Below, in pieces: positions 1 through 7,001 of a DNA stretch of 12,909 nucleotides; positions within the stretch are counted from its first letter, which is position 1, and each line of letters opens with the position of its first letter. The position numbers and the translations under genes are program-made. The stretch comes from Nitrospira sp. UBA6493 (lineage in GTDB: Bacteria; Nitrospirota; Nitrospiria; Nitrospirales; Nitrospiraceae), in contig DJMJ01000036.1 of the NCBI GenBank assembly GCA_002435325.1, positions 1 through 12,909 of the forward strand. Direction: 5' to 3'. Below the pieces are notes generated by a model that saw only the letters and a program-made list of their open reading frames with translations, did no database searches and was not told the DNA's origin.

Positions 1-1803
1 ATCGCCCACGTCGACCACGGCAAAACGACCCTGGTCGATGCCGTGCTGCGCCAGACCCATGTCCATCGCAAAATCGACGATATGGGCGAGCGCATCATGG
101 ACTCGATGGACCAGGAGCGGGAGCGCGGCATCACGATTCGCGCGAAGAACGCCAGCGTCACCTATAAAGGGGTGAAAATCAATATCGTCGATACGCCGGG
201 CCACGCCGACTTCGGCGGTGAAGTGGAGCGCACCCTGCGCATGGTCGATGGCGTGCTCATCCTCGTCGATGCCAAGGAAGGCCCGATGCCGCAGACCACC
301 TTCGTGTTGCGCAAGGCCCTCGCGTTGGGGCATAAGGCCATTGTCGTCATTAATAAGATCGACCGCCCCGATGCCGTCATCGATGACGTCGTCAACCGTA
401 CTTTCGATCTCTTCGTCCACCTGGGCGCCACCGACGAGCAGCTCGACTTCCCCATCGTCTACGCCGCCGCGATCAAGGGGCAAGCCACCCTGGACGTGAA
501 TAAGCCGGGGACAGACATCACGCCGCTGCTGGATACGGTGTTGGAGAAGATTCCGGCCCCGGCCATCAATGCCAACGCCCCGCTGCAAATTCTCGTGCTC
601 GCGCTCGTGCAGGACGCCTACAAAGGCAAGATGGGGATCGGCAAGATCCAATCCGGCTCGATCGCCCGCCGGCAGAATGTCATGCTGCTGGGCAAAGACG
701 GCGCCAAAACTCCAGGGAAGGTTTCCGATCTGGCGGTCTATTCAGGCCTGGAGCGAGTCGATACGGACAAGGCGGAAGCGGGAGAAATCGTCGCGGTGGC
801 CGGCCTCGACGAGGTGAGCATCGGCGACACGATCGCCGACGCCGAAAACCCGATCGCGCTTCCGCGCGTGACGGTCGACGAACCGACCGTCCAAATGAGT
901 TTCTCCGTCAACAACAGCCCGTTTGCCGGCCGGGAAGGCAAGTACCTCACCTCGCGCCACCTGCGCGACCGGCTCTTCAAGGAGCTGGAAACCAACGTGT
1001 CCCTGCGCGTCAACGAAACGGACAGCGCGGATCGGTTCCTCGTGGCCGGCCGTGGTGAACTCCATCTCGGCGTCTTGATCGAACAGATGCGGCGCGAAGG
1101 CTACGAACTCCAGGTTTCGCAACCGGAAGTCATTATCCATCGCGACGTCGATGGCAAGGCCACGGAACCCTATGAGGAACTCACCATCCAGGTACCGGAA
1201 ACCTATCAGGGCGCCGTCATCGAAGAATTGGGCAAACGCCGCGGGGAGCTGCGGCATATGCGCCTCATCCATTCCGACGTCGGCACGAGCGAGATGCATC
1301 TCGAATACCATATTCCTACCCGCGGGATCATGGGCTTGAAGAACATCCTCCTCGCGAAAACCCGCGGCACGATCATCATGCACCATGTGTTTGCGGCCTA
1401 CGAGCCGGCCGAAGAGCGGGATCTGCTGGTCTCGCCGCACGGCTCGCTGGTCGCCTGTGAAGACGGCACCAGCACCGGCTACGCCATCTTCATGGTGCAG
1501 GAACGCGGCACCATGTTCATCGGCCCCGGCGTGGACGTCTACCGCGGCATGGTCATCGGCGAAAACAGCCGGGACGAAGACCTGGATGTGAACGTCTGCA
1601 AAGAAAAGCAGCTCTCCAATATGCGCGCCTCAGGGACCGATGAAGCTCTGGTGCTCACGCCCCCGAAGGAAATGTCGTTGGAGTTCGCACTGGAATACAT
1701 CGGCCCGGATGAGTTGGTTGAGGTGACCCCGCAGAACCTGCGCTTACGCAAACGGCTGCTCAATGCGGATGAACGCCGCAGAGCCAAAAAATCAGGCAAG
1801 TAA
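1..1803 (+). CDS. typA: Translational GTPase TypA/BipA, 5' end outside window
   Basis: This is a ribosome-associated translational GTPase of the EF-G/LepA superfamily, known in other bacteria for stress and low-temperature growth and for 50S assembly. The reading frame is open from base 1, so the first few codons lie upstream. Six hundred residues are visible, close to the roughly 600-610 expected of the family. The G1 motif AHVDHGKT lies at visible residues 2-9, G2 RGITI at 42-46, G3 DTPGH at 64-68 and G4 NKID at 118-121. The elongation-factor C-terminal half follows, including RGELHLGVLIEQMRREGYE and the TypA-type stretch PTRGIMGLKN. The tail is basic. The next gene starts 11 bases after the stop, so the two are probably co-transcribed. 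The internal GTG at 43 is not the real start, because the G1 loop lies upstream of it. Confidence 0.97.
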   Translation: MAHVDHGKTTLVDAVLRQTHVHRKIDDMGERIMDSMDQERERGITIRAKNASVTYKGVKINIVDTPGHADFGGEVERTLRMVDGVLILVDAKEGPMPQTTFVLRKALALGHKAIVVINKIDRPDAVIDDVVNRTFDLFVHLGATDEQLDFPIVYAAAIKGQATLDVNKPGTDITPLLDTVLEKIPAPAINANAPLQILVLALVQDAYKGKMGIGKIQSGSIARRQNVMLLGKDGAKTPGKVSDLAVYSGLERVDTDKAEAGEIVAVAGLDEVSIGDTIADAENPIALPRVTVDEPTVQMSFSVNNSPFAGREGKYLTSRHLRDRLFKELETNVSLRVNETDSADRFLVAGRGELHLGVLIEQMRREGYELQVSQPEVIIHRDVDGKATEPYEELTIQVPETYQGAVIEELGKRRGELRHMRLIHSDVGTSEMHLEYHIPTRGIMGLKNILLAKTRGTIIMHHVFAAYEPAEERDLLVSPHGSLVACEDGTSTGYAIFMVQERGTMFIGPGVDVYRGMVIGENSRDEDLDVNVCKEKQLSNMRASGTDEALVLTPPKEMSLEFALEYIGPDELVEVTPQNLRLRKRLLNADERRRAKKSGK

Positions 1804-1814
1804 CGGATCGCCTC

Positions 1815-2564
1815 ATGCGCATTAAGAAGAAAGCCCCGAAGCCCTCATCGAAGCGGCCCCCGCTCTATTTCATCGGCTACCGCGGGACCGCTCCGGCCAC
1901 CGACGAGCTCAAGATCTGGTACGAACGGGAGTATGGCGGCCCCCTGACGATTCGACCGGAGGCCGGGGCTCCGGAATCCTGGCAGGCCACGCATGGCCCC
2001 TGGTCGGCGCACGTCGTCATGCCGTTGCCTGCCACACATACCGCCGATATTGTGAAAAACATGGCTTGGGAACATGACCAGATGGGAGCCATCGCCCCCT
2101 CGATCGTCCCCAATCGCGACATGCCCGACACCGTGCTCTTTGCGGCTAGACTCGCGCGTGGACTGACGCTCTTGACGCAAGGCACGGCCTACGATATCGC
2201 GACCCAAGCCTATCTCAATCCGTCCGACTGGCAAAACCGGACCCTTACCAGCTTCCTTGTGGACGACCATATTTCCATTACCCATAACGATGCCGCAAAA
2301 CCTGACCAGATCTGCTGTCATACGCTGGGGCTGACTAAATTCGGCCTGGACGAAATCGAAACGTTCTATGGGAAAGGCCTCTCCGAAAACACCGCGAAGG
2401 ATTTGCTGACTGAATCGGCCAATGAACTGATTCGCGTCGGCCAATCTCCCAAAGTCGGCACGGCGTTTCGTCTACCCCTGTTAGGACGAACTATCCGGAT
2501 CGTCAATCACCGAACGACGGCTCCGACCGGGCGCATGATTGGGTTTCGGGAACTCCAGGGATAA
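1815..2564 (+). CDS. Hypothetical protein downstream of typA
   Basis: This encodes 249 residues that I do not recognise. The N-terminus is strongly basic and proline-rich (MRIKKKAPKPSSKRPP) and is followed by a hydrophobic strand (LYFIGYRG). There is no signal peptide or membrane segment. The middle holds a hydrophobic helix-like stretch around residues 105-125, and a DDH at about 150-152 is followed by two adjacent cysteines (QICCH, about 168). The C-terminus is basic (RLPLLGRTIRIVNHR). The body looks like a soluble globular mixed alpha/beta protein. It starts with ATG 11 bases after the typA stop with only a weak ribosome-binding site, which suggests translational coupling. A role linked to TypA or the ribosome is only a guess from position. 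It is very likely a real gene, because its codon use matches its neighbours and it fills the gap exactly. Confidence 0.8.
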   Translation: MRIKKKAPKPSSKRPPLYFIGYRGTAPATDELKIWYEREYGGPLTIRPEAGAPESWQATHGPWSAHVVMPLPATHTADIVKNMAWEHDQMGAIAPSIVPNRDMPDTVLFAARLARGLTLLTQGTAYDIATQAYLNPSDWQNRTLTSFLVDDHISITHNDAAKPDQICCHTLGLTKFGLDEIETFYGKGLSENTAKDLLTESANELIRVGQSPKVGTAFRLPLLGRTIRIVNHRTTAPTGRMIGFRELQG

Positions 2565-2628
2565 GCAAATCTTCCATAGGTTCGATGGGTTAGAGCACGG
2601 GGCCTAGACCAATAGGCCTTCAGGTCCG

Positions 2629-2658
2629 TTGACAAGCTTTCAAAGCACAAGGTACAAA
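2629..2658 (+). promoter_or_regulatory. Candidate sigma70-type promoter for the peroxiredoxin gene
   Basis: A perfect TTGACA box lies at 2629-2634 and TACAAA at 2653-2658, with an 18-base spacer. A start near 2665 would give a leader of about 75 bases, which holds a small hairpin (CTCTC 2680-2684 with GAGAG 2690-2694). Upstream, GGCCT 2601-2605 and AGGCC 2614-2618 form a weak hairpin that could end the previous operon, but it has no T-run. The call rests on sequence match only. Confidence 0.5.
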
Positions 2659-2740
2659 GTTCGAGGTTTTCATAGGGGTCTCTCCAACTGAGAGCTCATT
2701 TCCACCACCATATAGCGATATTCCCAAAGGAGGATCTGCG

Positions 2741-3211
2741 ATGAGCGATGTAGCACCGGAAATCAAGGTGGGCGATACAGCACCGGATTTTAACCTGAAA
2801 GATCAGGACCAGCAGGACGTGAAGCTGAGCGACTTTCGGGGCAAAAAAAATGTAGTACTCTGCTTCTACCCGCTGGATTGGAGCCCGGTTTGCCAAGGCG
2901 AGAACAAGTGCCTGACCGACGACTTCCCCAAGTTTCAGTCGGCCAATGCGGAGCTGTTCGGCGTTAGCTGCGACAGTTTCTTCTCCCACAAGGCCTGGGC
3001 CGATTCCATGGATCTCAAGCACCGCCTCTTGTCCGACGTTCATCGGACGACCGCCAAGGCCTACGGCCTGTACTTCGAGCCGTTGAACTGCTCCAAGCGC
3101 GCAACGGTCATCGTCGACAAGAACGGCAGGGTGGCCTACGTGAAGGTGCAGGAAATCAAGGTGGCGCGTGAGGACAAAGAGATTCTCGATGCCCTCGCAA
3201 AGCTGAGCTAA
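2741..3211 (+). CDS. Peroxiredoxin (AhpE/Bcp-like, thiol peroxidase)
   Basis: A 156-residue thioredoxin-fold peroxidase that reduces hydrogen peroxide and organic peroxides with a cysteine. The N-terminal GDTAPDFNLKDQDQQDVKLSD is typical of AhpC/TSA proteins. The active-site loop PLDWSPVCQGE (44-54) fits the P-x3-(T/S)-x2-C motif, with Ser48 in place of the usual Thr and Cys51 as the peroxidatic cysteine. The conserved Arg of the family is probably Arg120 in NCSKRATVIVD. Cys57, Cys77 and Cys117 are further cysteines; Cys117 is a possible resolving cysteine, but this cannot be decided from sequence. A very strong ribosome-binding site, AAAGGAGG at 2726-2733, sits 7 bases before the ATG. A thioredoxin-like gene follows 72 bases later and is the natural candidate for its reductant. 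Confidence 0.93.
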   Translation: MSDVAPEIKVGDTAPDFNLKDQDQQDVKLSDFRGKKNVVLCFYPLDWSPVCQGENKCLTDDFPKFQSANAELFGVSCDSFFSHKAWADSMDLKHRLLSDVHRTTAKAYGLYFEPLNCSKRATVIVDKNGRVAYVKVQEIKVAREDKEILDALAKLS

Positions 3212-3216
3212 CTGTC

Positions 3217-3272
3217 AGTGCTGGGTGCTGAGGGCCGAGATTTCGGCTGACTCAGCACTCAGGACTCAGCAC
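3217..3272 (+). repeat. Intergenic repeat and hairpin between peroxiredoxin and thioredoxin-like genes
   Basis: GTGCTGAG at 3225-3232 pairs with CTCAGCAC at 3251-3258, enclosing a second stem GCCGA/TCGGC (3234-3238 with 3243-3247) around a GATT loop. The right arm is repeated: GACTCAGCAC occurs at 3249-3258 and again at 3263-3272, 14 bases apart. The left side also carries a seven-base near-repeat (TGCTGGG TGCTGAG). The left arm can therefore pair with either right copy. It lies in the short gap of a likely operon and could modulate mRNA stability or read-through. It resembles a REP-like element, but its copy number elsewhere is unknown. Confidence 0.6.
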
Positions 3273-3283
3273 AGAGGACTTAC

Positions 3284-3613
3284 ATGAGCACCGTACTCGA
3301 CGTCAGAGATGAAAACTACAAAGAGTTCACCGACAGCCCGGCGGCGATCGTCGCCTATGGGCTCGCGACTTGCGAGCCCTGCAAGCAATACGATCCGATC
3401 CTGGAAGAAACGGCCGCGAAGTTTCCAGACATCAAGGTGGGAAAAGCCAAGATGCATGTGCCGGGCCGCTGCCGCGAGATAAAAAAATCACACACCTTCG
3501 AGACCTACCCTACAACTCACTTCTTTGCGAACGGCACGCTCCTCTTGACTCGCGAAGGGGTCGTAGACCCGGCCGAGCTGGCCTCCCTGATCACCGACCA
3601 CTTACTCAAATAG
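3284..3613 (+). CDS. Small thioredoxin-like protein with CEPC active site
   Basis: A 109-residue, single-domain, cytoplasmic thioredoxin-fold protein without a signal peptide. The redox motif ATCEPCKQYDP puts the active cysteines at 30 and 33. The cis-proline loop that faces the active site is TYPTTHFF (Pro76), and the strand FFANGTLLLTREG with the C-terminal helix PAELASLITDHLLK completes the fold. The dipeptide inside CxxC is EP rather than the GP of classical thioredoxin, so redox potential and partners may differ. A third cysteine (Cys63, GRCREIKK) is unusual. The ribosome-binding site AGAGGA at 3273-3278 lies 5 bases before the ATG. Position directly behind the peroxiredoxin suggests it reduces that enzyme; this is inferred from context. 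Confidence 0.88.
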   Translation: MSTVLDVRDENYKEFTDSPAAIVAYGLATCEPCKQYDPILEETAAKFPDIKVGKAKMHVPGRCREIKKSHTFETYPTTHFFANGTLLLTREGVVDPAELASLITDHLLK

Positions 3614-3664
3614 TTCGCCTGACTAGGCGTTGCTTCGGGAACAATCCCGGAATCATCCTTCTGC

Positions 3665-3692
3665 TTGACTGGCCACAGCCATGTAGTATGGT
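3665..3692 (+). promoter_or_regulatory. Candidate promoter for the hybrid histidine kinase
   Basis: TTGACT at 3665-3670 and TATGGT at 3687-3692 are separated by 16 bases, within the 169-base gap before the kinase. The same -10 hexamer TATGGT occurs in the candidate tRNA promoter at 12864-12869. Two small hairpins without T-runs (CGCCT/AGGCG at 3616-3629, and an imperfect one near 3634-3650) lie upstream and may mark the end of the peroxiredoxin operon. Confidence 0.4.
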
Positions 3693-3782
3693 CATGGGAG
3701 TCGGTATAAGCTTAAGCATGACTGGACGCGCCCAGCATACTGTAAGCCATTGCCAACACACTACTTTCTCGAGGCATAGCGG

Positions 3783-5309
3783 ATGTCGTCACCGTCGTCT
3801 TCCTCCCCGTCGCCCAACGTCCCGCAGTACGACGCGCAGACGCTGCTTAACTCCCAGCCGGTCATCGTGACCGTCATCGACCCCGCCACCCATCAAGTGC
3901 AATTCCAAAACGTGACCGGACTGAACAAATTCGGCAATATCGCCGGAAACGCCTGTTATGAAAAAATCGCCGGATGCCCGGCGCCCTGCGACTTTTGCCG
4001 GATGCCCGAAGCGCTGAACAACGGCGCGGTTGTATCCAGTGAAGTGCCGCTTCCGGGCAATCAATTTCTTCTTGTCCATTGGTCGAAAGCCAGGACGGAA
4101 GATGGCCGCACCCACATCATCGAGACGATCGCCGATATCACCGAGCACAAACGCACCGAACAGGCACTCCAACATTCGCAAAAAATGGAAGCGGTGGGAC
4201 GGTTGGCCGGCGGCATCGCTCACGACTTTAACAACCTCATGATGGTCGTGATCGGCCATGCCCATCGGGTTATGCAGCAGCTAGGCTCCCATCCTGCCGC
4301 GAGGGAAATCGACATTATCAGCCAGGCCGGGCTGCGCGCTGCCGCACTCACGAAAAAATTCCTGACCTTCAGCCGCCGGCAGGTATTCGAACCCAAGGAA
4401 CTGGACATCAACACGGCCATACGCGACATGGAAGACCTGCTCCAGCGAATGATCGGGGAACATGTCCAGATGGTCGTGGTCCTGCACCCTGAAGCGGGAT
4501 TTGTCTTGATGGATCCCGTGCAGCTCGAACAAATCATTATGAATCTGGCCGTCAACGCCCGTGATGCCATGCCCGACGGCGGCCTCCTCAATATCGAAAC
4601 GGATCACGCCGAGCTCGACGAATCGTTCGCCCGGCTGCATCCTGGCGCCACCGCCGGCTCCTTCGTGAAAATCGTCGTCCAGGATGCCGGATGCGGGATG
4701 GATGCCGACACGCTGGCCCATATTTTCGAACCCTTCTTCACCACGAAAGGCCCGGACAAAGGCACTGGACTCGGCTTGGCCACGGTCTATGGCATTCTGA
4801 AGCAAAGCGGCGGCTACATCGATGTTACCAGCCAGCCGGGAAAAGGCTCACGATTTACGGTCTACCTCCCGCGCGTGGAAGGAGAAAAGACCGCCGCACC
4901 GGCGGCCTCGACAGCCACCAAGCCAGCAGTCGCGCAGGAAACCATTCTGCTGGTCGAGGACGATGACAGCATCCGCGCGCTCATCACGACAGTTCTGCAA
5001 GACCAGGGGTATCAGGTGCTGGCGGCAGAAGATGGCGTACAGGCCCTGCAACGTCTGCAAGTGCACAAGGGCCCTTGCCATCTGGTCATTACCGACGTGA
5101 TCATGCCCCGCATGAAGAGCACGGTGCTCATCGAAAGCGTCAGAACTATGAAGCCGGAAGCCCGCGTCCTGTATATGTCCGGTTATGGGGGAGATACGCT
5201 GCAAGCCAACGGCATCCTCGAAGACACCGCTTTCTTACAGAAACCGTTCCTGCCCACTACGCTCGTCGAGAAGGTTCGGGAACTCCTGAAAGCCTCCTTA
5301 CCGAGCTAA
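3783..5309 (+). CDS. Hybrid sensor histidine kinase: PAS, HisKA, HATPase, receiver
   Basis: A 508-residue soluble hybrid kinase with no membrane segment, so it probably senses a cytoplasmic signal. After a Ser/Pro-rich start comes a PAS-like domain (about 20-122, ending ADITEHKRTEQ) with a cysteine cluster at 58, 65, 69 and 72. The H-box is GRLAGGIAHDFNN with phospho-accepting His147. The N-box is MNLAVNARDAMPDGG (253-267), the G1 box DAGCGMD (301-307), the F-box IFEPFFTTK (314-322) and the G2 box GTGLGLATVYGI (327-338). A receiver domain (about 387-503) has the acidic pair in VEDDDS, phospho-acceptor Asp438 (ITDVIMP) and Lys487 (QKPF). Its loop reads MPRMKS where most receivers have MPxMxG. 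GAGG at 3771-3774 lies 8 bases before the ATG. There is no adjacent DNA-binding regulator, so the output partner is unknown. Confidence 0.93.
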   Translation: MSSPSSSSPSPNVPQYDAQTLLNSQPVIVTVIDPATHQVQFQNVTGLNKFGNIAGNACYEKIAGCPAPCDFCRMPEALNNGAVVSSEVPLPGNQFLLVHWSKARTEDGRTHIIETIADITEHKRTEQALQHSQKMEAVGRLAGGIAHDFNNLMMVVIGHAHRVMQQLGSHPAAREIDIISQAGLRAAALTKKFLTFSRRQVFEPKELDINTAIRDMEDLLQRMIGEHVQMVVVLHPEAGFVLMDPVQLEQIIMNLAVNARDAMPDGGLLNIETDHAELDESFARLHPGATAGSFVKIVVQDAGCGMDADTLAHIFEPFFTTKGPDKGTGLGLATVYGILKQSGGYIDVTSQPGKGSRFTVYLPRVEGEKTAAPAASTATKPAVAQETILLVEDDDSIRALITTVLQDQGYQVLAAEDGVQALQRLQVHKGPCHLVITDVIMPRMKSTVLIESVRTMKPEARVLYMSGYGGDTLQANGILEDTAFLQKPFLPTTLVEKVRELLKASLPS

Positions 5310-5319
5310 GACAACCGAG

Positions 5320-6151
5320 TCCAATTTCCTAAGAACAGAAAAGCAACTACAGCAGAGGCAGAAGTTGGAAATTGTGGGCAGCATAATCCGTGCCGACCCC
5401 GGACAACTCGATCAAGTTTTGCTGTACCTTGCCACCAATGCGCGCGATGCCATACCCTCGAGAGGAATGCTGACCATCGAAACCATGAATATCGGCTCCC
5501 CATCGCTGGCCGTTCGGCTCATCGTCCGTGGTACAGGGCAAGTTATGAGCCCAGAAGTCCGAGCGAAGATCTTTGAACCATTTCCACACCAAAGAATTCG
5601 GCAAATCGACAGGGCTTGATCTGGCAACCGTCTATGGCATTATGGCCCCAAATGGAGGTACTATTGCCGCAGATGATGCCATCAGAAAAGGCGCAGCATT
5701 CATTTTCATTTTTCCCCTTGTCGATACAGAGGCCTCGCGTCCCGTGAACCAACCCGATTATCAACAAACCGCGATGCAGACGATTCTGCTGGTCGATGAT
5801 GACGTCATCGTCCGAGAGATCGCGCGGGAAATGCTAACGATGCAAGGCTACCAAGTCCTGGAAGCGCCCAATGGCCAGGCGGCCCTCCAACAGATGGCAG
5901 CCACAACAAGTCCGATCCATCTCCTGGTGACCGACATCATGATGCCGGGGATGAACGGGCGCGAACTTGCCGAACAGTTGCTCGCCAAACAGCCATCCCT
6001 GCGCGTGGTCTTTATGTCCGGCTACAATGAAGACGAACTCCTACGCAAAGGGATCTCCAGCCAGTCAGTTACCTTTGTCGCCAAGCCCTTTACCATCGAT
6101 AGCCTGTCGTCCGCCGTCAAAGCCGTGCTGGACGGGCAAGGCAACACATAA
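5320..6151 (+). pseudogene. Decayed hybrid histidine kinase with intact receiver end
   Basis: Translating from 5332 in the frame of base 5365 gives RTEKQLQQRQKLEIVGS, which matches the pre-H-box of the upstream kinase (RTEQALQHSQKMEAVGR). It then jumps straight to ADPGQLDQVLLYLATNARD, the N-box region, so roughly 120 residues including the phospho-His are missing in frame. The first N-box Asn is Tyr. The G1 box reads RGTGQVM instead of a D-x-G-x-G form. After IFEPF (5569-5583) the frame shifts: the next frame continues FHTKEFGKSTGLDLATVYGIM, consistent with two bases lost from a T-run near 5581. The G2 glycines are replaced (KSTGLDL versus KGTGLGL). The receiver that follows is intact. It starts about 20 bases after the intact kinase, so it may be an old tandem copy or a former neighbour. 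Confidence 0.85.
5573..6151 (+). CDS. Open frame of the kinase remnant carrying an intact receiver domain
   Basis: This open frame runs from a TTG at 5573 (192 residues) and holds the last part of the broken ATPase domain followed by a receiver domain. The nearest ATG, at 5774, would give a 125-residue single-domain receiver: ILLVDDD at the start (Asp8 and Asp9), phospho-acceptor Asp54 in VTDIMMPGMNG, Ser82 in FMSGY and Lys104 in AKPF. All residues needed for phosphoryl transfer are present, unlike those of the kinase part. Neither start has a convincing ribosome-binding site. It could be translated by coupling to the upstream gene, or not at all. If made, it might act as a phosphate acceptor or sink for the intact kinase. 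That is inference. Confidence 0.5.
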   Translation: MNHFHTKEFGKSTGLDLATVYGIMAPNGGTIAADDAIRKGAAFIFIFPLVDTEASRPVNQPDYQQTAMQTILLVDDDVIVREIAREMLTMQGYQVLEAPNGQAALQQMAATTSPIHLLVTDIMMPGMNGRELAEQLLAKQPSLRVVFMSGYNEDELLRKGISSQSVTFVAKPFTIDSLSSAVKAVLDGQGNT

Positions 6152-6172
6152 GACCGCCCCCATCGGACCATC

Positions 6173-6205
6173 CAAGCTCACCGGTTTATCGGGCTTGAGT
6201 GTTTT
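6173..6205 (+). terminator. Candidate rho-independent terminator after the receiver remnant
   Basis: CAAGCTC (6173-6179) pairs with GGGCTTG (6191-6197) with one G-U pair and an 11-base loop, followed closely by TTTT at 6202-6205. It lies 21 bases after the stop at 6151, in the short gap between convergent genes. Confidence 0.5.
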
Positions 6206-6229
6206 ATCAAATGAAGATCGGGAAGAAGC

Positions 6230-6249
6230 CGCCGGGAAATCAGCCGGCG
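6230..6249 (-). terminator. Candidate hairpin terminator at the 3' end of the PTPS-like gene
   Basis: CGCCGG (6230-6235) and CCGGCG (6244-6249) form a 6-bp GC stem that overlaps the stop codon of the minus-strand gene. On the minus strand it is followed by a pyrimidine-rich, moderately T-rich stretch. It is weaker as a terminator than its plus-strand neighbour. Confidence 0.35.
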
Positions 6250-6992
6250 TATTCGAAGATCACATCACGGGTCTGCACGAGGCTGACCTTCTGCAACGTC
6301 CCGCCGGACACATGGCTGGCGACACAATCCCAGATCACCTTTGCCAGCTGCTCGCCGGTGAGCGATGACATCCCCAGCACCTCCCCCAAGTGGCGCTGAT
6401 CGAAGGACTGTAGCACCCCCGCCTGCATCAGCCGATCGAGCGCCCCGATGTCTGTCACCATGCCGATGACCGGATCGATGGCGCCATGCACCGTGACAAA
6501 ACAATCCCAGGTGTGCCCTTGATGCCCGTCTAGCACCGCCGTAAACGAATAGCGCCGGGTGACGCTGGCCACATCAGGCCCGCCCGCCGCCGTGATTTCA
6601 GCTGAAAGATCTTCATCTTCCCAGAGACGGATCTGATGCAGCGTCCCGATATCCGACTGCGACTCCAGCTTGCTCCATAACACCCGGGCAATGTTTTCCG
6701 AAGTTGGAATCCGGTTGTTGAAATAGGGCATATCCAGGTTGAAGTTCTTATGGTCGAATTCCTCGATCATCTCGAGCAGCACCCGCTTCAAGTCGAAGAG
6801 GTTGATGACCATACCGGTCTTCGGATCCACCTCACCGGCCACCGTCACTTCAAGTAGATAGTTGTGGCCATGCGCCGGCGGATTGTAGCAGGCGCCAAAG
6901 ACCGCACGATTTTTCGCCTCGTCCCATTCCGGCTTGACATACCGGTGCGACGACGAAAACTCGATGCGCTTCATGAGTGAAACCGTAGGCAT
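6240..6992 (-). CDS. 6-pyruvoyltetrahydropterin synthase-like protein, two tandem T-fold domains
   Basis: A 250-residue protein built of two copies of the PTPS/QueD fold. Copy 1 (about 5-130) has FSSSHRY with zinc ligand His16, ACYNPPAHGHNY with Cys35 and zinc ligands His41 and His43, FDHKNFN, PTSENIARVLW and LWEDED. The Cys-x5-HGH spacing is that of the PTPS-II (tetrahydropterin-forming) type rather than the C-x3-HGH of QueD. Copy 2 (about 145-250) aligns block by block: GHQGHTWDCFVTVHG to the zinc block, DPVIGMVTDIGALDRL to DPKTGMVINLFDLKRV, FDQRH to FDHKN, LTGEQLAKVIW to PTSENIARVLW. It has lost most ligands, so it is probably structural. The start is 9 bases after the DUF3501 stop with a GAGG site. 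The substrate is uncertain; no pterin or queuosine genes are nearby. Confidence 0.85.
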   Translation of the reverse strand: MPTVSLMKRIEFSSSHRYVKPEWDEAKNRAVFGACYNPPAHGHNYLLEVTVAGEVDPKTGMVINLFDLKRVLLEMIEEFDHKNFNLDMPYFNNRIPTSENIARVLWSKLESQSDIGTLHQIRLWEDEDLSAEITAAGGPDVASVTRRYSFTAVLDGHQGHTWDCFVTVHGAIDPVIGMVTDIGALDRLMQAGVLQSFDQRHLGEVLGMSSLTGEQLAKVIWDCVASHVSGGTLQKVSLVQTRDVIFEYAG

Positions 6993-7001
6993 GGTTATCC
7001 T

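Noticed and set aside
742..1440. 232-residue open frame on the minus strand inside typA
   Set aside because: It is fully antisense to a clear, conserved GTPase gene, has no family resemblance, and is the kind of frame that GC-rich coding strands produce by chance.
2601..2618. GGCCT/AGGCC hairpin as a terminator of the typA operon
   Set aside because: A five-base stem with no T-run; it may be chance, so it is only mentioned with the adjacent promoter.
5569..5600. Programmed frameshifting in the kinase remnant
   Set aside because: The phospho-His region and several ATP-binding residues are gone, so a frameshifted product would not be a kinase, and no stimulatory slippery site with structure is evident.
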